Shown here: positions 17,095 through 25,563 of the stretch, piece after piece
Numbering within the stretch: position 1 is the first letter of the stretch
How the letters are laid out: every line of letters starts with the position of its first letter
Source: an uncultured Bacteroidales bacterium
GTDB lineage: Bacteria; Bacteroidota; Bacteroidia; Bacteroidales; F082
Direction: 5' to 3'
DNA length: 56,110 nucleotides
Assembly: GCA_946407975.1 (NCBI GenBank)
Contig: CAMJQC010000011.1
Coordinates: 1-56,110, forward strand
Notes under the pieces: generated by a model
Told to the model about the DNA's origin: nothing
The model's input: only the letters and a program-made list of their open reading frames with translations
The model's database searches: none
Program-made: the position numbers and the translations under genes

Positions 17095-17102
17095 TATCTT
17101 TG
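17095..17102 (+). promoter_or_regulatory. -7 element of aspS (TATCTTTG)
   Basis: TATCTTTG, 27 bp before the aspS ATG, within the 92-bp divergent region. Confidence 0.7.
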
Positions 17103-17129
17103 CAGTTTGTTTAAAATATTAGAATCGTT

Positions 17130-18890
17130 ATGTATAGAACACATACTTGTGGCGAACTTCGTCTTGCCGATGCAGGCAAGGAAGTGACATTGGCAGGATG
17201 GGTGCAGCGCGTGCGCGACAAAGGCTCTCTCGTTTGGATCGACCTCCGCGACCGTTATGGCATCACCCAGCTTTTTTTACAGGATGGGGTCAGCGACCCG
17301 AAACTGATGGAACAGGCCCGTACCTTCGGCCGTGAATATGTCATCCAGGCTAAAGGAACCGTCATCGAACGCGAATCCAAGAATCCCAATATGCCGACGG
17401 GCGAGATCGAACTGCGCGTGTCGGAATTCAAGCTGTTGAACGCCAGCAAGGTACCTCCGTTTACCATCGAAGACGTGAGTGACGGTGGCGATGACCTTCG
17501 TATGAAATACCGTTACCTCGACCTGCGCCGCAATCCCGTCCGTAAGAACCTCGAGTTGCGTCACCGCATGGCTATCTTGGTGCGTAATTATCTGAACGAA
17601 AAGAATTTCCTTGAGATTGAAACGCCTTTCATGATCAAGTCGACGCCTGAAGGCGCTCGCGACTTCGTGGTGCCTTCACGCATGAACCCTGGCGAGTTCT
17701 ACGCTTTGCCACAGAGTCCTCAACAATACAAGCAGTTGCTGATGGTGGCAGGTTTCGACCGTTATTTCCAGATTGTGCGTTGCTTCCGCGACGAAGACCT
17801 TCGTGCCGACCGTCAGCCGGAGTTTACGCAAATCGACTGCGAGATGTCGTTCGTGGAACAGGAAGACGTGCTGCAGACCTTTGAAGGACTTGCCAAGCAC
17901 CTATTCAAGGAAGTGAAAGGCCTTGAGTTTGGCCAGTTCCCGCGCATGACCTGGCACGATGCCATGAAATACTACGGCAGCGACAAACCCGATATCCGTT
18001 TCGGAATGAAGTTTGTCGAACTCAACGACGTGGTGAAAGGCAAAGGCTTTAGCCTGTTCGATAATGCTGAACTCGTTGTCGGCATCTGTGCCGAAGGCTG
18101 TTCGGAATACACCCGCAAGCAACTGGATGGTCTGACCGAATTCGTGAAACGCCCGCAGGTGGGTGCCGGTGGCATGGTCTATGTCAAGTACAACACCGAT
18201 GGCACTTTCAAGTCGTCTGTCGATAAGTTCTACACCCCTGACGATCTCAAACTTGTGGCTGAGAAGTTCGGTGCCAAGCCTGGCGACCTGATGTTCATCC
18301 TGTGTGGCGATGCCATGAAGACCCGGGTCCAACTCAACGCTTTACGCCTTGAGATGGGCAACCAGCTCGGCTTGCGCAACCCCGATGTCTATGCGCCGCT
18401 GTGGGTGATCGACTTCCCGCTGTTGGAATGGGACGAGGAGACGCAACGCTACTATGCCATGCACCATCCTTTCACGGCTCCTAAGCCCGAAGACGAGGCC
18501 TTACTCGACGATCCGTCGAAGTGGGGTGAGATTCGCGCCAATGCTTACGACATCGTGATGAATGGCGTCGAGGTGGGTGGCGGTTCCATCCGTATCCACG
18601 ACCGCGTGTTGCAGAACAAGATGTTCCATACCCTCGGCTTCACCGATGAGAAGGCTCAGGAGCAGTTTGGCTTCCTGATGGGCGCGTTCGAGTATGGTGC
18701 TCCGCCTCATGCTGGTCTGGCCTTCGGTTTCGACCGTCTCTGCTCGCTGTTTGGTGGTGCCGACAGCATCCGCGACTTCATCGCCTTCCCAAAGAACAAC
18801 GCCGGTCGTGACGTGATGAGCGGCTCACCTTCGCCGATTTCACAAGAACAGCTGGATGAGTTGCAGATTGCGTTGAATCTCAAGTCTTAA
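17130..18890 (+). CDS. aspS: Aspartate--tRNA ligase
   Basis: 586 residues, the standard bacterial length. The N-terminal OB-fold anticodon domain (about residues 1-110) opens [20 protein letters not shown] and contains [19 protein letters not shown]. The class II core shows motif 2 ([18 protein letters not shown]) and motif 3 ([20 protein letters not shown]), separated by the bacterial GAD insertion (about residues 290-410). It attaches aspartate to tRNA(Asp) in the cytoplasm. Whether it also charges tRNA(Asn) cannot be decided here. Codon use is more GC-rich and regular than in neighbouring accessory genes, as expected for high expression. pfk follows after 22 bp, so cotranscription is possible. 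Confidence 0.96.
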   Translation: MYRTHTCGELRLADAGKEVTLAGWVQRVRDKGSLVWIDLRDRYGITQLFLQDGVSDPKLMEQARTFGREYVIQAKGTVIERESKNPNMPTGEIELRVSEFKLLNASKVPPFTIEDVSDGGDDLRMKYRYLDLRRNPVRKNLELRHRMAILVRNYLNEKNFLEIETPFMIKSTPEGARDFVVPSRMNPGEFYALPQSPQQYKQLLMVAGFDRYFQIVRCFRDEDLRADRQPEFTQIDCEMSFVEQEDVLQTFEGLAKHLFKEVKGLEFGQFPRMTWHDAMKYYGSDKPDIRFGMKFVELNDVVKGKGFSLFDNAELVVGICAEGCSEYTRKQLDGLTEFVKRPQVGAGGMVYVKYNTDGTFKSSVDKFYTPDDLKLVAEKFGAKPGDLMFILCGDAMKTRVQLNALRLEMGNQLGLRNPDVYAPLWVIDFPLLEWDEETQRYYAMHHPFTAPKPEDEALLDDPSKWGEIRANAYDIVMNGVEVGGGSIRIHDRVLQNKMFHTLGFTDEKAQEQFGFLMGAFEYGAPPHAGLAFGFDRLCSLFGGADSIRDFIAFPKNNAGRDVMSGSPSPISQEQLDELQIALNLKS

Positions 18891-18912
18891 TGACGACTAA
18901 AAAAACTTAATA

Positions 18913-20007
18913 ATGAAAAGACTACTCGTATTAACTGGTGGTGGCGATTGCCCTGGACTGAATGCCGTGATTCGCGCCATCGTGAAAAGAGCTTCTCAAG
19001 AGATAGACTGGGAGGTTCTTGGCAGCATACAAGCCTATAACGGCATCCTTTGGGAGCCTACCGAAGTTGTCAGGCTGACACCAGAATCCGTTCGTGGCAT
19101 CCACTTCCGTGGCGGCACCATCATCGAGACCACCAACAAAGGCGGCCCGTTCAACTGGCCCGTAAAGAACCCCGACGGCACTTGGACTTCGGTTGACCGT
19201 TCCGACGAGATGCTCCGTAAAATGCAATACATGGGCATCGACGCCGTCATCAGTATTGGCGGTGACGGCTCGCAACGCATCTCGCAGCGACTCTATGAGA
19301 AGGGATTGAACATCATCGGAGTGCCGAAGACCATCGACAACGACCTTTCATCGACGGAATGCACCTTCGGTTTCCAGACAGCAGTGCAGATTGCCACAGA
19401 GGCTGTGGATAAGCTTGTGACAACGGCAGCTTCGCACAACCGCGTCTTCGTGCTCGAAGTCATGGGTCGCGATGCCGGTTGGATTGCCTTGCATTCAGCC
19501 ATAGCGGGCGGTGCCGAGGTCTGCTTATTGCCCGAATTTCCTTATGACATCAACGTGGTGAAAGAAAGGCTCGAACAGCGTTTCCATCACGATCGTGGTT
19601 TTGCCGTAGTAGTGGCTTCGGAAGGCGCCCGTCCGAAAGACGGACAGCAAGTCTTTGAAATCAGCAAGGAAGTGGGTTACGAAAACAAGAAGTTGGGCGG
19701 CATCGGTCGTCGTTTCATCGAAGAGATGAAGGCCGCGGGCTTCACTCATGATATGCGTGAGACCACTCTTGGCCATCTGCAGCGTGGTGGTGTGCCGATC
19801 GCCTACGACCGCGTGCTCTCCGCTGAATTTGGCGTGAAAGCGTTCGAGATGGTGCTGAAAGGACAGTTCGGCCAGATGGTGGCCTACCATCACCCGAACG
19901 TTGTCAACGTGCCCCTGAAAGAAGCCATCGTGAAACCTAACCTGGTCACCATCGACAGCGATATTGTGAAGACGGCGCAGGGTCTGAACATTTCGTTGGG
20001 AATCTGA
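18913..20007 (+). CDS. 6-phosphofructokinase with mixed ATP/PPi signature
   Basis: 364 residues. The PFK core is clear: LTGGGDCPGLNAVIRAIV at the start, ISIGGDGSQRIS, GVPKTIDNDLSSTECTFGFQ (catalytic TIDND) and EVMGRDAGWIAL. It phosphorylates fructose 6-phosphate in glycolysis. The donor is ambiguous. Gly after GGD (GGDGS) is the ATP-type residue at E. coli position 104, while Lys in PKTIDND is the PPi-type residue at position 124. This combination is typical of group III enzymes such as those of actinobacteria (from memory), some of which use PPi. It follows aspS by 22 bp and precedes the comB-like gene by 12 bp. Confidence 0.92.
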   Translation: MKRLLVLTGGGDCPGLNAVIRAIVKRASQEIDWEVLGSIQAYNGILWEPTEVVRLTPESVRGIHFRGGTIIETTNKGGPFNWPVKNPDGTWTSVDRSDEMLRKMQYMGIDAVISIGGDGSQRISQRLYEKGLNIIGVPKTIDNDLSSTECTFGFQTAVQIATEAVDKLVTTAASHNRVFVLEVMGRDAGWIALHSAIAGGAEVCLLPEFPYDINVVKERLEQRFHHDRGFAVVVASEGARPKDGQQVFEISKEVGYENKKLGGIGRRFIEEMKAAGFTHDMRETTLGHLQRGGVPIAYDRVLSAEFGVKAFEMVLKGQFGQMVAYHHPNVVNVPLKEAIVKPNLVTIDSDIVKTAQGLNISLGI

Positions 20008-20019
20008 TTCTTCACTATT

Positions 20020-20739
20020 TTGAAAATCAAGGTAGTCAATACCGCTAATCAAGCTAAGGACATCGACTTTGACGGCCATATTGCAGTCGTCATCGATGTC
20101 CTTAGGGCTACCTCTGTCATTACGACAGCCCTTGAAAATGGCGCTAATAGCGTTATTCCTGTGGAAACCGTGGAAGAAGCCCAAAGCCTTTATGCCGCTT
20201 CCGATCCAAAGAAAACCCTTCGTGGAGGAGAACGTCATGCAGTAAAGATTGAGGGTTTCGATTTGGGCAATTCGCCATTGGAATACAAACCGAAAACCGT
20301 CGAAAGCAAGGATGTCATCCTCACTACGACCAACGGCACACAAGCCATCCAGAGCGTGAAGAGCGCTGCCAAAATCGTTTTGGCATGCCTGAGAAATGCT
20401 GCTGCCGTTGCAGAAATCCTCATTAGGGAAGACAAAGATGTCGTCATCGTTTGTGCGGGTACGGAAGGCAACTTCTCTTTGGATGACGGTCTCTGTGCCG
20501 GTTACTTGTTGCATCTGCTAAAAGAAAAGGCTGCAATAGAAACGGACGATTATGGCATCTTGCTGGAGCGTTTCTATCGCCATAGTGCAGAGCGTCTTAT
20601 GGATAGCCTATCCGACTGTTTTCATGTAAAAAGGCTTAAGGTCTTGGGATTTTCTGATGACATCATGTTCTGCCTACAGGCCAACAGCAGTAGATGTGTT
20701 CCTGTGGAACAGCAAGGCAGGATAACCCGTCTACGGTAA
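20020..20739 (+). CDS. comB: ComB-family phosphatase (2-phosphosulfolactate phosphatase-like)
   Basis: 239 residues, starting with TTG 12 bp after the pfk stop; no closer ATG fits. ComB family landmarks are AVVIDVLRATSVITTALENG (metal-binding Asp, RATS), RGGERHAVKIEGFDLGNSP, ILTTTNGTQAI and VCAGTEGNFSLDDGLCAG. In methanogens ComB releases phosphate from 2-phosphosulfolactate for coenzyme M. Bacteroidota have homologues without that pathway, so the bacterial substrate is unknown. The symbol is a family label only. Its last bases overlap the end of the convergent DUF819 gene by 9 bp. Confidence 0.85.
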   Translation: MKIKVVNTANQAKDIDFDGHIAVVIDVLRATSVITTALENGANSVIPVETVEEAQSLYAASDPKKTLRGGERHAVKIEGFDLGNSPLEYKPKTVESKDVILTTTNGTQAIQSVKSAAKIVLACLRNAAAVAEILIREDKDVVIVCAGTEGNFSLDDGLCAGYLLHLLKEKAAIETDDYGILLERFYRHSAERLMDSLSDCFHVKRLKVLGFSDDIMFCLQANSSRCVPVEQQGRITRLR

Positions 20740-21891
20740 TATTCCAGACACAAAAATTCCGAGATAATTTCCTATGGCATAACCGATGACTCCGATGGTG
20801 ATGCCAGTCAGGATGACTTTGCGGTTTTTCATCGATTCGGCAATCATCGGCACGAAAAGGGGAGAATTGATGAGCGCGACCGAGGCGATGACCATAGTGT
20901 CGGCATCCACTTTGAAGATCTTGGCCAACAAAACGGACAGGAAAAGCGAACAGAAGATCACAAAGGCGATATAGAGGATGATGCTCAGGCTGGCCCGGTA
21001 ATCGATGGCGGTGACATCGACCATAGAGGCTACCACAAGGCTGAAGATCAGCACCAGGTACATTCCTGCATCGTAGCTTTTTTCCATTTTGCGGACGATA
21101 GGGGTGAACGAGACCAAGATGGACAGGGTGGTAAGCGAAAGGATCAGGATGAGCATGTTGTCGATTTTATGGGCGATAAGATAGCTGATGCCCATACTCA
21201 GTCCGACAATGCCGACAGAGAGGCCGAACGCCGCCAAAGTCCTTCCGAAGTGTTTTTTTGTAAAGATGCCTTTATAGGTTTGAGAAGCATCGGAAATGGC
21301 ATTGCTAACCGCTGTTTCTTCACCTGATTCTTGTTTTTTGCCGAGAGGCAGCCAACGGCGGAAGAGCCGTATGCCGACACTCATCAAGAAGACCAGATAC
21401 AGGAAACTGACGAGCATATCGAATGTGTTGACGAGGACATAAGTCGTTTCGTCGATGCCGAGGGCCAGTTTGATGGATGCCAGATTGGGTGTGCCGCCCG
21501 TGTAGACGCCCATGAGGAGACTGGCAACGGATTTAATCTCGGGATGATGGCCCCTAAAAATGAAATAGCCTCCTATGTCGGTCGTTATCACGGCAACGAC
21601 TCCGATCAATAGGGCGATGGCAGCGTTTTTCAGAGGCCAGTTTCGAAAATCACATCCGAAAAGAATCATCGGGATGGCCAGCAGGATGGTAACGCTCGTC
21701 AGCGCACCCTGGATGCCTGCCACCTGGTCTTGCAACCCCAATGGGAAAATCAAAGTGTTGGCTATGACGATGCCAATGGCGTAAAGCAAAAGAATCTCTC
21801 CTACTTTGCCCAAGGCTTTGCTGCGTTTGCAGAGATAGATGATCAAAGCGGGGAAGAGCAGGTAGAATAGAAGGAAGAGTGCTTGTGTCAT
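20731..21891 (-). CDS. DUF819-family membrane protein
   Basis: 386 residues with about ten hydrophobic helices. Recognisable segments are MTQALFLLFYLLFPALIIYL, IFRGHHPEIKSVASLLMGVY, GGTPNLASIKLALGIDETTY and the C-terminal ALINSPLFVPMIAESMKNRK. This matches the DUF819 family, predicted inner-membrane transporters of unknown substrate with an inverted-repeat fold. There is a hydrophilic loop around residue 185 (KKQESGEETAVSNAI). It appears monocistronic. It overlaps the 3' end of the convergent comB-like gene by 9 bp, so no separate terminator fits between them. Confidence 0.85.
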   Translation of the reverse strand: MTQALFLLFYLLFPALIIYLCKRSKALGKVGEILLLYAIGIVIANTLIFPLGLQDQVAGIQGALTSVTILLAIPMILFGCDFRNWPLKNAAIALLIGVVAVITTDIGGYFIFRGHHPEIKSVASLLMGVYTGGTPNLASIKLALGIDETTYVLVNTFDMLVSFLYLVFLMSVGIRLFRRWLPLGKKQESGEETAVSNAISDASQTYKGIFTKKHFGRTLAAFGLSVGIVGLSMGISYLIAHKIDNMLILILSLTTLSILVSFTPIVRKMEKSYDAGMYLVLIFSLVVASMVDVTAIDYRASLSIILYIAFVIFCSLFLSVLLAKIFKVDADTMVIASVALINSPLFVPMIAESMKNRKVILTGITIGVIGYAIGNYLGIFVSGILP

Positions 21892-21947
21892 TTTCGGAGC
21901 GATTTAACGGAACAAAGGTAAGGAAATGTTAGAAATGTTGGTTTTTC

Positions 21948-22436
21948 TCATTTTTCCCTTACCTTTTTTCCCGTCATATGCTCAATACTCATTTCAAGGA
22001 TGAGCGCGCGCGGAGCGTTTTTCTCAATGTCGTGCTCTATGTCGTAGCCTTCCGGAAAATACTTGTTGCCGATGACACGCAGCATCTTGTCTTTCAGCTG
22101 GTCGTCGTCCACCACACGGAGGCGCCCGAAACAGATCACGCTGGTGAAATTGTTCCACCATTCGCCTTCGTTGCGAAAACCCTCGTTCAACACGGTGAAA
22201 CACACCTTGTCATGGGTGCGTATGGCATCCAGCTTATGGCCTTCCATAGCGCAATGGAACCAGACTTTGTCTTCGTGATATGCAAAATTGATGGGCAAGG
22301 CATAGGGATAGCCGCCTTCGCCGTGGACAGCCAAAAATCCACGTTGTGCCGATTGAAGAATGGCACGACATTCTTCAGCCGTTGCCTGTTGTTTAAAACG
22401 CCGCATGGGGCGAAATGTCAAGTTTGGGTTATCCAT
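21948..22436 (-). CDS. Pyridoxamine 5'-phosphate oxidase-like flavoprotein (NimA-like)
   Basis: 162 residues with the split-barrel flavin-binding fold. The opening MRRFKQQATAEECRAILQSA and QRGFLAVHGEGGYPYALPIN are the NimA/PNPOx-like signature. KVWFHCAMEGHKLDAIRTHD and EWWNNFTSVICFGRLRVVDD follow. Family members bind FMN or F420-like flavins and reduce small molecules. Some Nim proteins give nitroimidazole resistance, but general chromosomal homologues like this are common and this should not be read as a resistance gene. The start overlaps the acyltransferase 3' end by 8 bp, so it is the third gene of the abrB operon. Confidence 0.83.
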   Translation of the reverse strand: MDNPNLTFRPMRRFKQQATAEECRAILQSAQRGFLAVHGEGGYPYALPINFAYHEDKVWFHCAMEGHKLDAIRTHDKVCFTVLNEGFRNEGEWWNNFTSVICFGRLRVVDDDQLKDKMLRVIGNKYFPEGYDIEHDIEKNAPRALILEMSIEHMTGKKVREK

Positions 22437-23550
22437 TGTTTTTTGATTGTTTTCTGTCCTTTTTTATTCCCAGCACACACCAACGCACAAAAGGAATACG
22501 CCTGACAATTTCATAGATCAACGGACTGAGCAGGAGCACGGCCACGAATAGGATGACATACATGGCAAAAGGCGGCAGAGCGGTATAGGTCTTCATCATG
22601 TATCCCAACGAGGCGACAACCAGATAATGCACCAAATAAATGCCGAAACTGGAACGCGTCATATAATCTGCAAATCGGTTGGTACGGTCAAACCAGGCCT
22701 TGAAACATCCCATCATGGCCAGCATCATCAGCCAGGCGTAGAGGTTATTGAGCCAACCACTAAGGTATTGCGGAGACGTGTTGTTCTCGCCCCAAGTAGT
22801 GGCTATCAAGGCTATGCCCGCAGCGATGGCAGCCATCAGCATCGGGAGATGCAACTGGGCGACTTTTTCCTGAACTTGTTCGTGAGAAAATACAAGATAG
22901 CCCATTAGGAAAGGAACGAGATAAGCCAAAGGTTTGTATAAGTTGAGCAAGCCATCTGCCGATTCGGGTCGCGGATTCATGATCAGGGTCTGTTGCCCCA
23001 AATAAACAAGGACGCCCAATAGGATGATTCCTATCATATTGATTTTGCCGCACCATTGCCAAAAACGATCTTGGCGGTCTATCAGCTTTACCAATACGAT
23101 CAACAAAGAGAACAGCCATAAATCCTGTATGAACCACAAAGGGCCGATGCCACTGAATGCCCATAAGAAAAACTTCACGGGTTGCGGTACATTGAGCAAA
23201 ACATCGTTGCCTGCAACATGGGTGTTGAAATAGCCCGTCATCCAATGGAAAACAAGCAGGCCAATCGTCGCTGGCACCAACAACTTACGGGTTCGTGAGG
23301 CAATGAATTCCCTATTGCTTTGTTTTTCCAAGGCATACCTGGCACTGATGCCCGCCACGAGGAAAAGCAGCATCATGAACCATGGATAGAGGATGTACAT
23401 CACCACATCCTGCGGTTGGGCCTTCGGGTCCTCCACAAAGCCGCCAATGCCGCCAAAAACGCCCTTGTTGTTATAAAAATAAAACACATGATAGATGAGT
23501 ACCAACACCACGGTGAACCATCTCAGGTTGTCCATCCAATGCTTTCTCAT
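22429..23550 (-). CDS. Acyltransferase 3-family membrane protein
   Basis: 373 residues with about ten transmembrane helices. The N-terminal block DNLRWFTVVLVLIYHVFYFY contains the conserved His used by acyltransferase-3 enzymes. Further blocks are YALEKQSNREFIASRTRKLL (Arg-rich turn) and RSSFGIYLVHYLVVASLGYM. Such proteins transfer acetyl or succinyl groups onto periplasmic glycans or lipids; the acceptor is unknown here. Its ATG overlaps the stop of the AbrB-like gene by 4 bp (ATGA), so translation is coupled. It is the second gene of a three-gene operon. Confidence 0.85.
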   Translation of the reverse strand: MRKHWMDNLRWFTVVLVLIYHVFYFYNNKGVFGGIGGFVEDPKAQPQDVVMYILYPWFMMLLFLVAGISARYALEKQSNREFIASRTRKLLVPATIGLLVFHWMTGYFNTHVAGNDVLLNVPQPVKFFLWAFSGIGPLWFIQDLWLFSLLIVLVKLIDRQDRFWQWCGKINMIGIILLGVLVYLGQQTLIMNPRPESADGLLNLYKPLAYLVPFLMGYLVFSHEQVQEKVAQLHLPMLMAAIAAGIALIATTWGENNTSPQYLSGWLNNLYAWLMMLAMMGCFKAWFDRTNRFADYMTRSSFGIYLVHYLVVASLGYMMKTYTALPPFAMYVILFVAVLLLSPLIYEIVRRIPFVRWCVLGIKKDRKQSKNNG

Positions 23551-23759
23551 TTTTTGTCCTCCATGATTTGGTTGATGTTGGGTTGGATAATGTCGGTCTT
23601 GACGATGGCCATGCCGCCTTTATTTGTGTCGCCAAGAATCAACAATGCGTCACCCGCCTTGATGTCGAACACCTTCCGTGCCTCTGCCGGAATCACGATT
23701 TGTCCTCGCTCGCCCACTTTGACGATGCCGAAGATATACTTTCCTTTTTCTTTTTGCAT
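23547..23759 (-). CDS. AbrB/SpoVT-type DNA-binding protein
   Basis: 70 residues: a single swapped-hairpin domain, KYIFGIVKVGERGQIVIPAE, ARKVFDIKAGDALLILGD, followed by a short C-terminal tail. Such proteins bind DNA as dimers and act as transition-state or antitoxin regulators. No toxin-like gene is adjacent; instead it leads an operon with an acyltransferase and a NimA-like flavoprotein, overlapping the former by 4 bp. The promoter region contains a perfect 12-bp palindrome (23776-23787) right at the expected transcription start, consistent with autorepression. Confidence 0.85.
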   Translation of the reverse strand: MQKEKGKYIFGIVKVGERGQIVIPAEARKVFDIKAGDALLILGDTNKGGMAIVKTDIIQPNINQIMEDKK

Positions 23760-23775
23760 GATAAGTATGATTTGT

Positions 23776-23787
23776 ATGAAATTTCAT
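23776..23787. promoter_or_regulatory. Perfect 12-bp palindrome in the abrB promoter
   Basis: ATGAAATTTCAT lies immediately downstream of the -7 element (23789-23796, minus strand), covering the predicted transcription start. Candidate autoregulatory operator for the AbrB-like protein. Confidence 0.45.
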
Positions 23788-23788
23788 G

Positions 23789-23796
23789 CAAAAATA
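23789..23796 (-). promoter_or_regulatory. -7 element of the abrB operon (TATTTTTG)
   Basis: Minus-strand TATTTTTG, 29 bp before the abrB-like ATG. Confidence 0.65.
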
Positions 23797-23851
23797 GATA
23801 AAATCGATTTACGACCTTACAGTTTTTCCAATTTTTGTTGCATTCGACGGT

Positions 23852-24619
23852 TCAGTTTTTCTCTTCCTGTGATTTTTCTTCTTCTTGGATGATTTCGTCA
23901 ATAGGTTGCGCGAAAAGCTTTGATTGATCAATGTAGTTCTCAATGGTGGCGATGTCGTTTTCTATCTCTTCCATGTAGAAATCATAATCGTTTTGAAGAA
24001 ATCGTTTCATGTGAAACCGGTATACGTAGAATTGCGGTTCTTCCATGATCAACGAGGCGGCCTCATACAAGGTGGCACCCGTATCCGTTTTTTTTGGCAC
24101 ATTATAGAACAGCTTATCGCTGATGATATCTATATCCTTTTTGACCACGGTCAAAAAATCGTCAAAAAACAGCGTATGCATCTTGGCATCGGTAATGAAA
24201 ACCGTGTAATCCATATCGCCTAAAACGCGCTGCAACAGGTCGTCTTTTCCATCGGATAGCCACACCGAAGGCGTAGCGCTGGCAATGCTGGTGTTGGTGA
24301 TGTTGCCGTAAAAACCACCTACAACGGTGTCAGGAAGCGCATCGAGGTTGCGATATTCTTTATAATGATTGACACAGGTTTCATTCAGCGAGTCTATCAT
24401 CGATAGGTATTCATAACCGCTTTTGATATAATTTCTCGCGCTAATCAGATTCATGACATCGCTCTTGACGATCATTCTTGCCATTTCTTTTTCGCGTTTG
24501 TTTTCGATCAGCCTGGTGGTGCCAAAAGTCAACACGATGCCAAGTACGGTAGCCAGAAAACCACTAAGAAAGGCTTTAAACCATCCCTTTCTGTCATTTC
24601 TTTTTTCACTCTTGTCCAT
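23852..24619 (-). CDS. Membrane-anchored protein of unknown function
   Basis: 255 residues. A short charged N-terminus is followed by one transmembrane helix (about residues 13-36, WFKAFLSGFLATVLGIVLTF) and then a mostly helical soluble domain ending in an acidic tail (EEEKSQEEKN). I do not recognise a named family; the arrangement resembles Bacteroidota proteins annotated DUF6090, which have one helix and a helical domain, but this is a weak impression. It is 9 bp after the secreted protein gene on the same strand. A parS-like 14-bp palindrome (24004-24017) lies inside its coding sequence. Confidence 0.7.
   Translation of the reverse strand: MDKSEKRNDRKGWFKAFLSGFLATVLGIVLTFGTTRLIENKREKEMARMIVKSDVMNLISARNYIKSGYEYLSMIDSLNETCVNHYKEYRNLDALPDTVVGGFYGNITNTSIASATPSVWLSDGKDDLLQRVLGDMDYTVFITDAKMHTLFFDDFLTVVKKDIDIISDKLFYNVPKKTDTGATLYEAASLIMEEPQFYVYRFHMKRFLQNDYDFYMEEIENDIATIENYIDQSKLFAQPIDEIIQEEEKSQEEKN
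24004..24017. promoter_or_regulatory. Intragenic parS-like palindrome
   Basis: GTTTCATGTGAAAC is identical to the core of the site at 4107-4122. It sits inside a coding sequence, as parS sites often do. Confidence 0.45.
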
Positions 24620-24628
24620 ATTGGAGTA

Positions 24629-25186
24629 TTATTTCTTTCTGATAAAGGTTTTTTCTTCTGTTTTAGCCCCATCTTTAATCTCTTTTTCTGAGAGATTTTT
24701 TACAAGAATCATTTTAGTGTCGTTTAATGAAATCAGTTTATACGTCTGTGTTTTCTTCAACATAGACTTTAACTCTTTTTTCAACTCATTGGTTAGCATG
24801 GTTTTCACCAGAGCGCCGCCAGGCACTCCTTCTATTTCAGATTTCACTTCCACTTTTGGTTTTTTGCCAGGGGTAAGAGTTAGCATTTTGCCGTTTTGTT
24901 CCAATTGGCCTTCTGTGGAGGCTTCTGTCTTAATGTGAATATGGCCATTGACGGGGGCCCCATCATCATCTTTTCCGGAAAAGCTCATGTCCACCTCGAT
25001 GGTGCTGGTTTGGGTATAGGCCTTACCGTCGAAATTAAAAGTTGTTGATGAAGTAAATCTTATTTCTTTGTCATCTTCCTTTTGGGTATCTGTTTCCTTA
25101 TTGAACCAAGTCCCATTCAGACCGTTTTGGGCATAAGTTGTCGTTGCTGATAACAGACACAACAAAGCAAGAATTAGTTTTTTCAT
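24629..25186 (-). CDS. Secreted lipocalin-like protein of unknown function
   Basis: 185 residues with a clear signal peptide (MKKLILALLCLLSATTTYAQ, cut after AYAQ-type site). The mature part begins NGLNGTWFNKETD and has alternating strands (KEIRFTSSTTFNFDGKAY, STIEVDMSFSG, GQLEQNGKMLTLTPGKK) ending in a basic tail. This is the pattern of small lipocalin-like Bacteroidota proteins that begin with a GTW motif. No catalytic motif was seen. A TATTTTTG promoter element lies 66 bp upstream. It is followed on the same strand by the membrane-anchored gene. Confidence 0.72.
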   Translation of the reverse strand: MKKLILALLCLLSATTTYAQNGLNGTWFNKETDTQKEDDKEIRFTSSTTFNFDGKAYTQTSTIEVDMSFSGKDDDGAPVNGHIHIKTEASTEGQLEQNGKMLTLTPGKKPKVEVKSEIEGVPGGALVKTMLTNELKKELKSMLKKTQTYKLISLNDTKMILVKNLSEKEIKDGAKTEEKTFIRKK

Positions 25187-25251
25187 TTGTTTTTATTGTT
25201 TTGGATGTTATTCAACGATGATTTAATCGGTTCTGCAGTCCATATTCATTG

Positions 25252-25259
25252 CAAAAATA
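25252..25259 (-). promoter_or_regulatory. -7 element of the secreted protein gene (TATTTTTG)
   Basis: Minus-strand TATTTTTG upstream of the ATG at 25184-25186, leaving a leader of about 60 bases. Confidence 0.55.
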
Positions 25260-25382
25260 GGTTTTTTCTGCCATTAGTAAAAACGAATCCCAAAAACTAT
25301 CGATGGCAATAAGCAGCGTGCTTTGTTGAGGGATGTAACGCCTTGTTTGATGTTTGCCGTTTTTTCAATATTTTTGCAATAA

Positions 25383-25550
25383 GAATCATTTTTGCAAGTG
25401 CTGTTGCTGTCCCTTCAAGTCCGTTCTGAGGAGAAACGTCTGGAAGCGGATTTTGGACAGGATTATTTGGATTTTAAACAAAAAAGAGGCCGATACTTTC
25501 CATTTCCGATTATTAAAAAACCGCGAAAACACCGGGTGCTATACATTTGA
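25383..25550 (+). pseudogene. C-terminal remnant of an isoprenylcysteine carboxyl methyltransferase-like protein
   Basis: Between a TAA at 25380-25382 and a TGA at 25548-25550 the frame reads 55 residues. These include QVRSEEKRLEADFGQDY, LDFKQKRGRYFPFP and a basic tail. This is the C-terminal signature of the ICMT/PEMT membrane methyltransferase family (EE-x-L-x3-FG-x2-Y-x2-Y/F). The four or five transmembrane helices that should precede it are absent, and there is no start codon. It is followed immediately by a second broken membrane-enzyme gene, so this 640-bp gap is a decay zone. Confidence 0.65.
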
Positions 25551-25563
25551 TACTGAGATATAA

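Noticed and set aside
20620-20634. Fourth parS-like site (TTTTCATGTAAAAA)
   Set aside because: Only half of the palindrome is preserved; within comB coding sequence and not clearly different from chance.
20020-20739. Evidence for coenzyme M biosynthesis
   Set aside because: Only a ComB-family protein is present; no phosphosulfolactate synthase or other pathway gene is nearby.
21948-22436. Nitroimidazole resistance (nim) gene
   Set aside because: NimA-like similarity is at the family level of PNPOx-like flavoproteins; no mobile element or nim-specific context is present.
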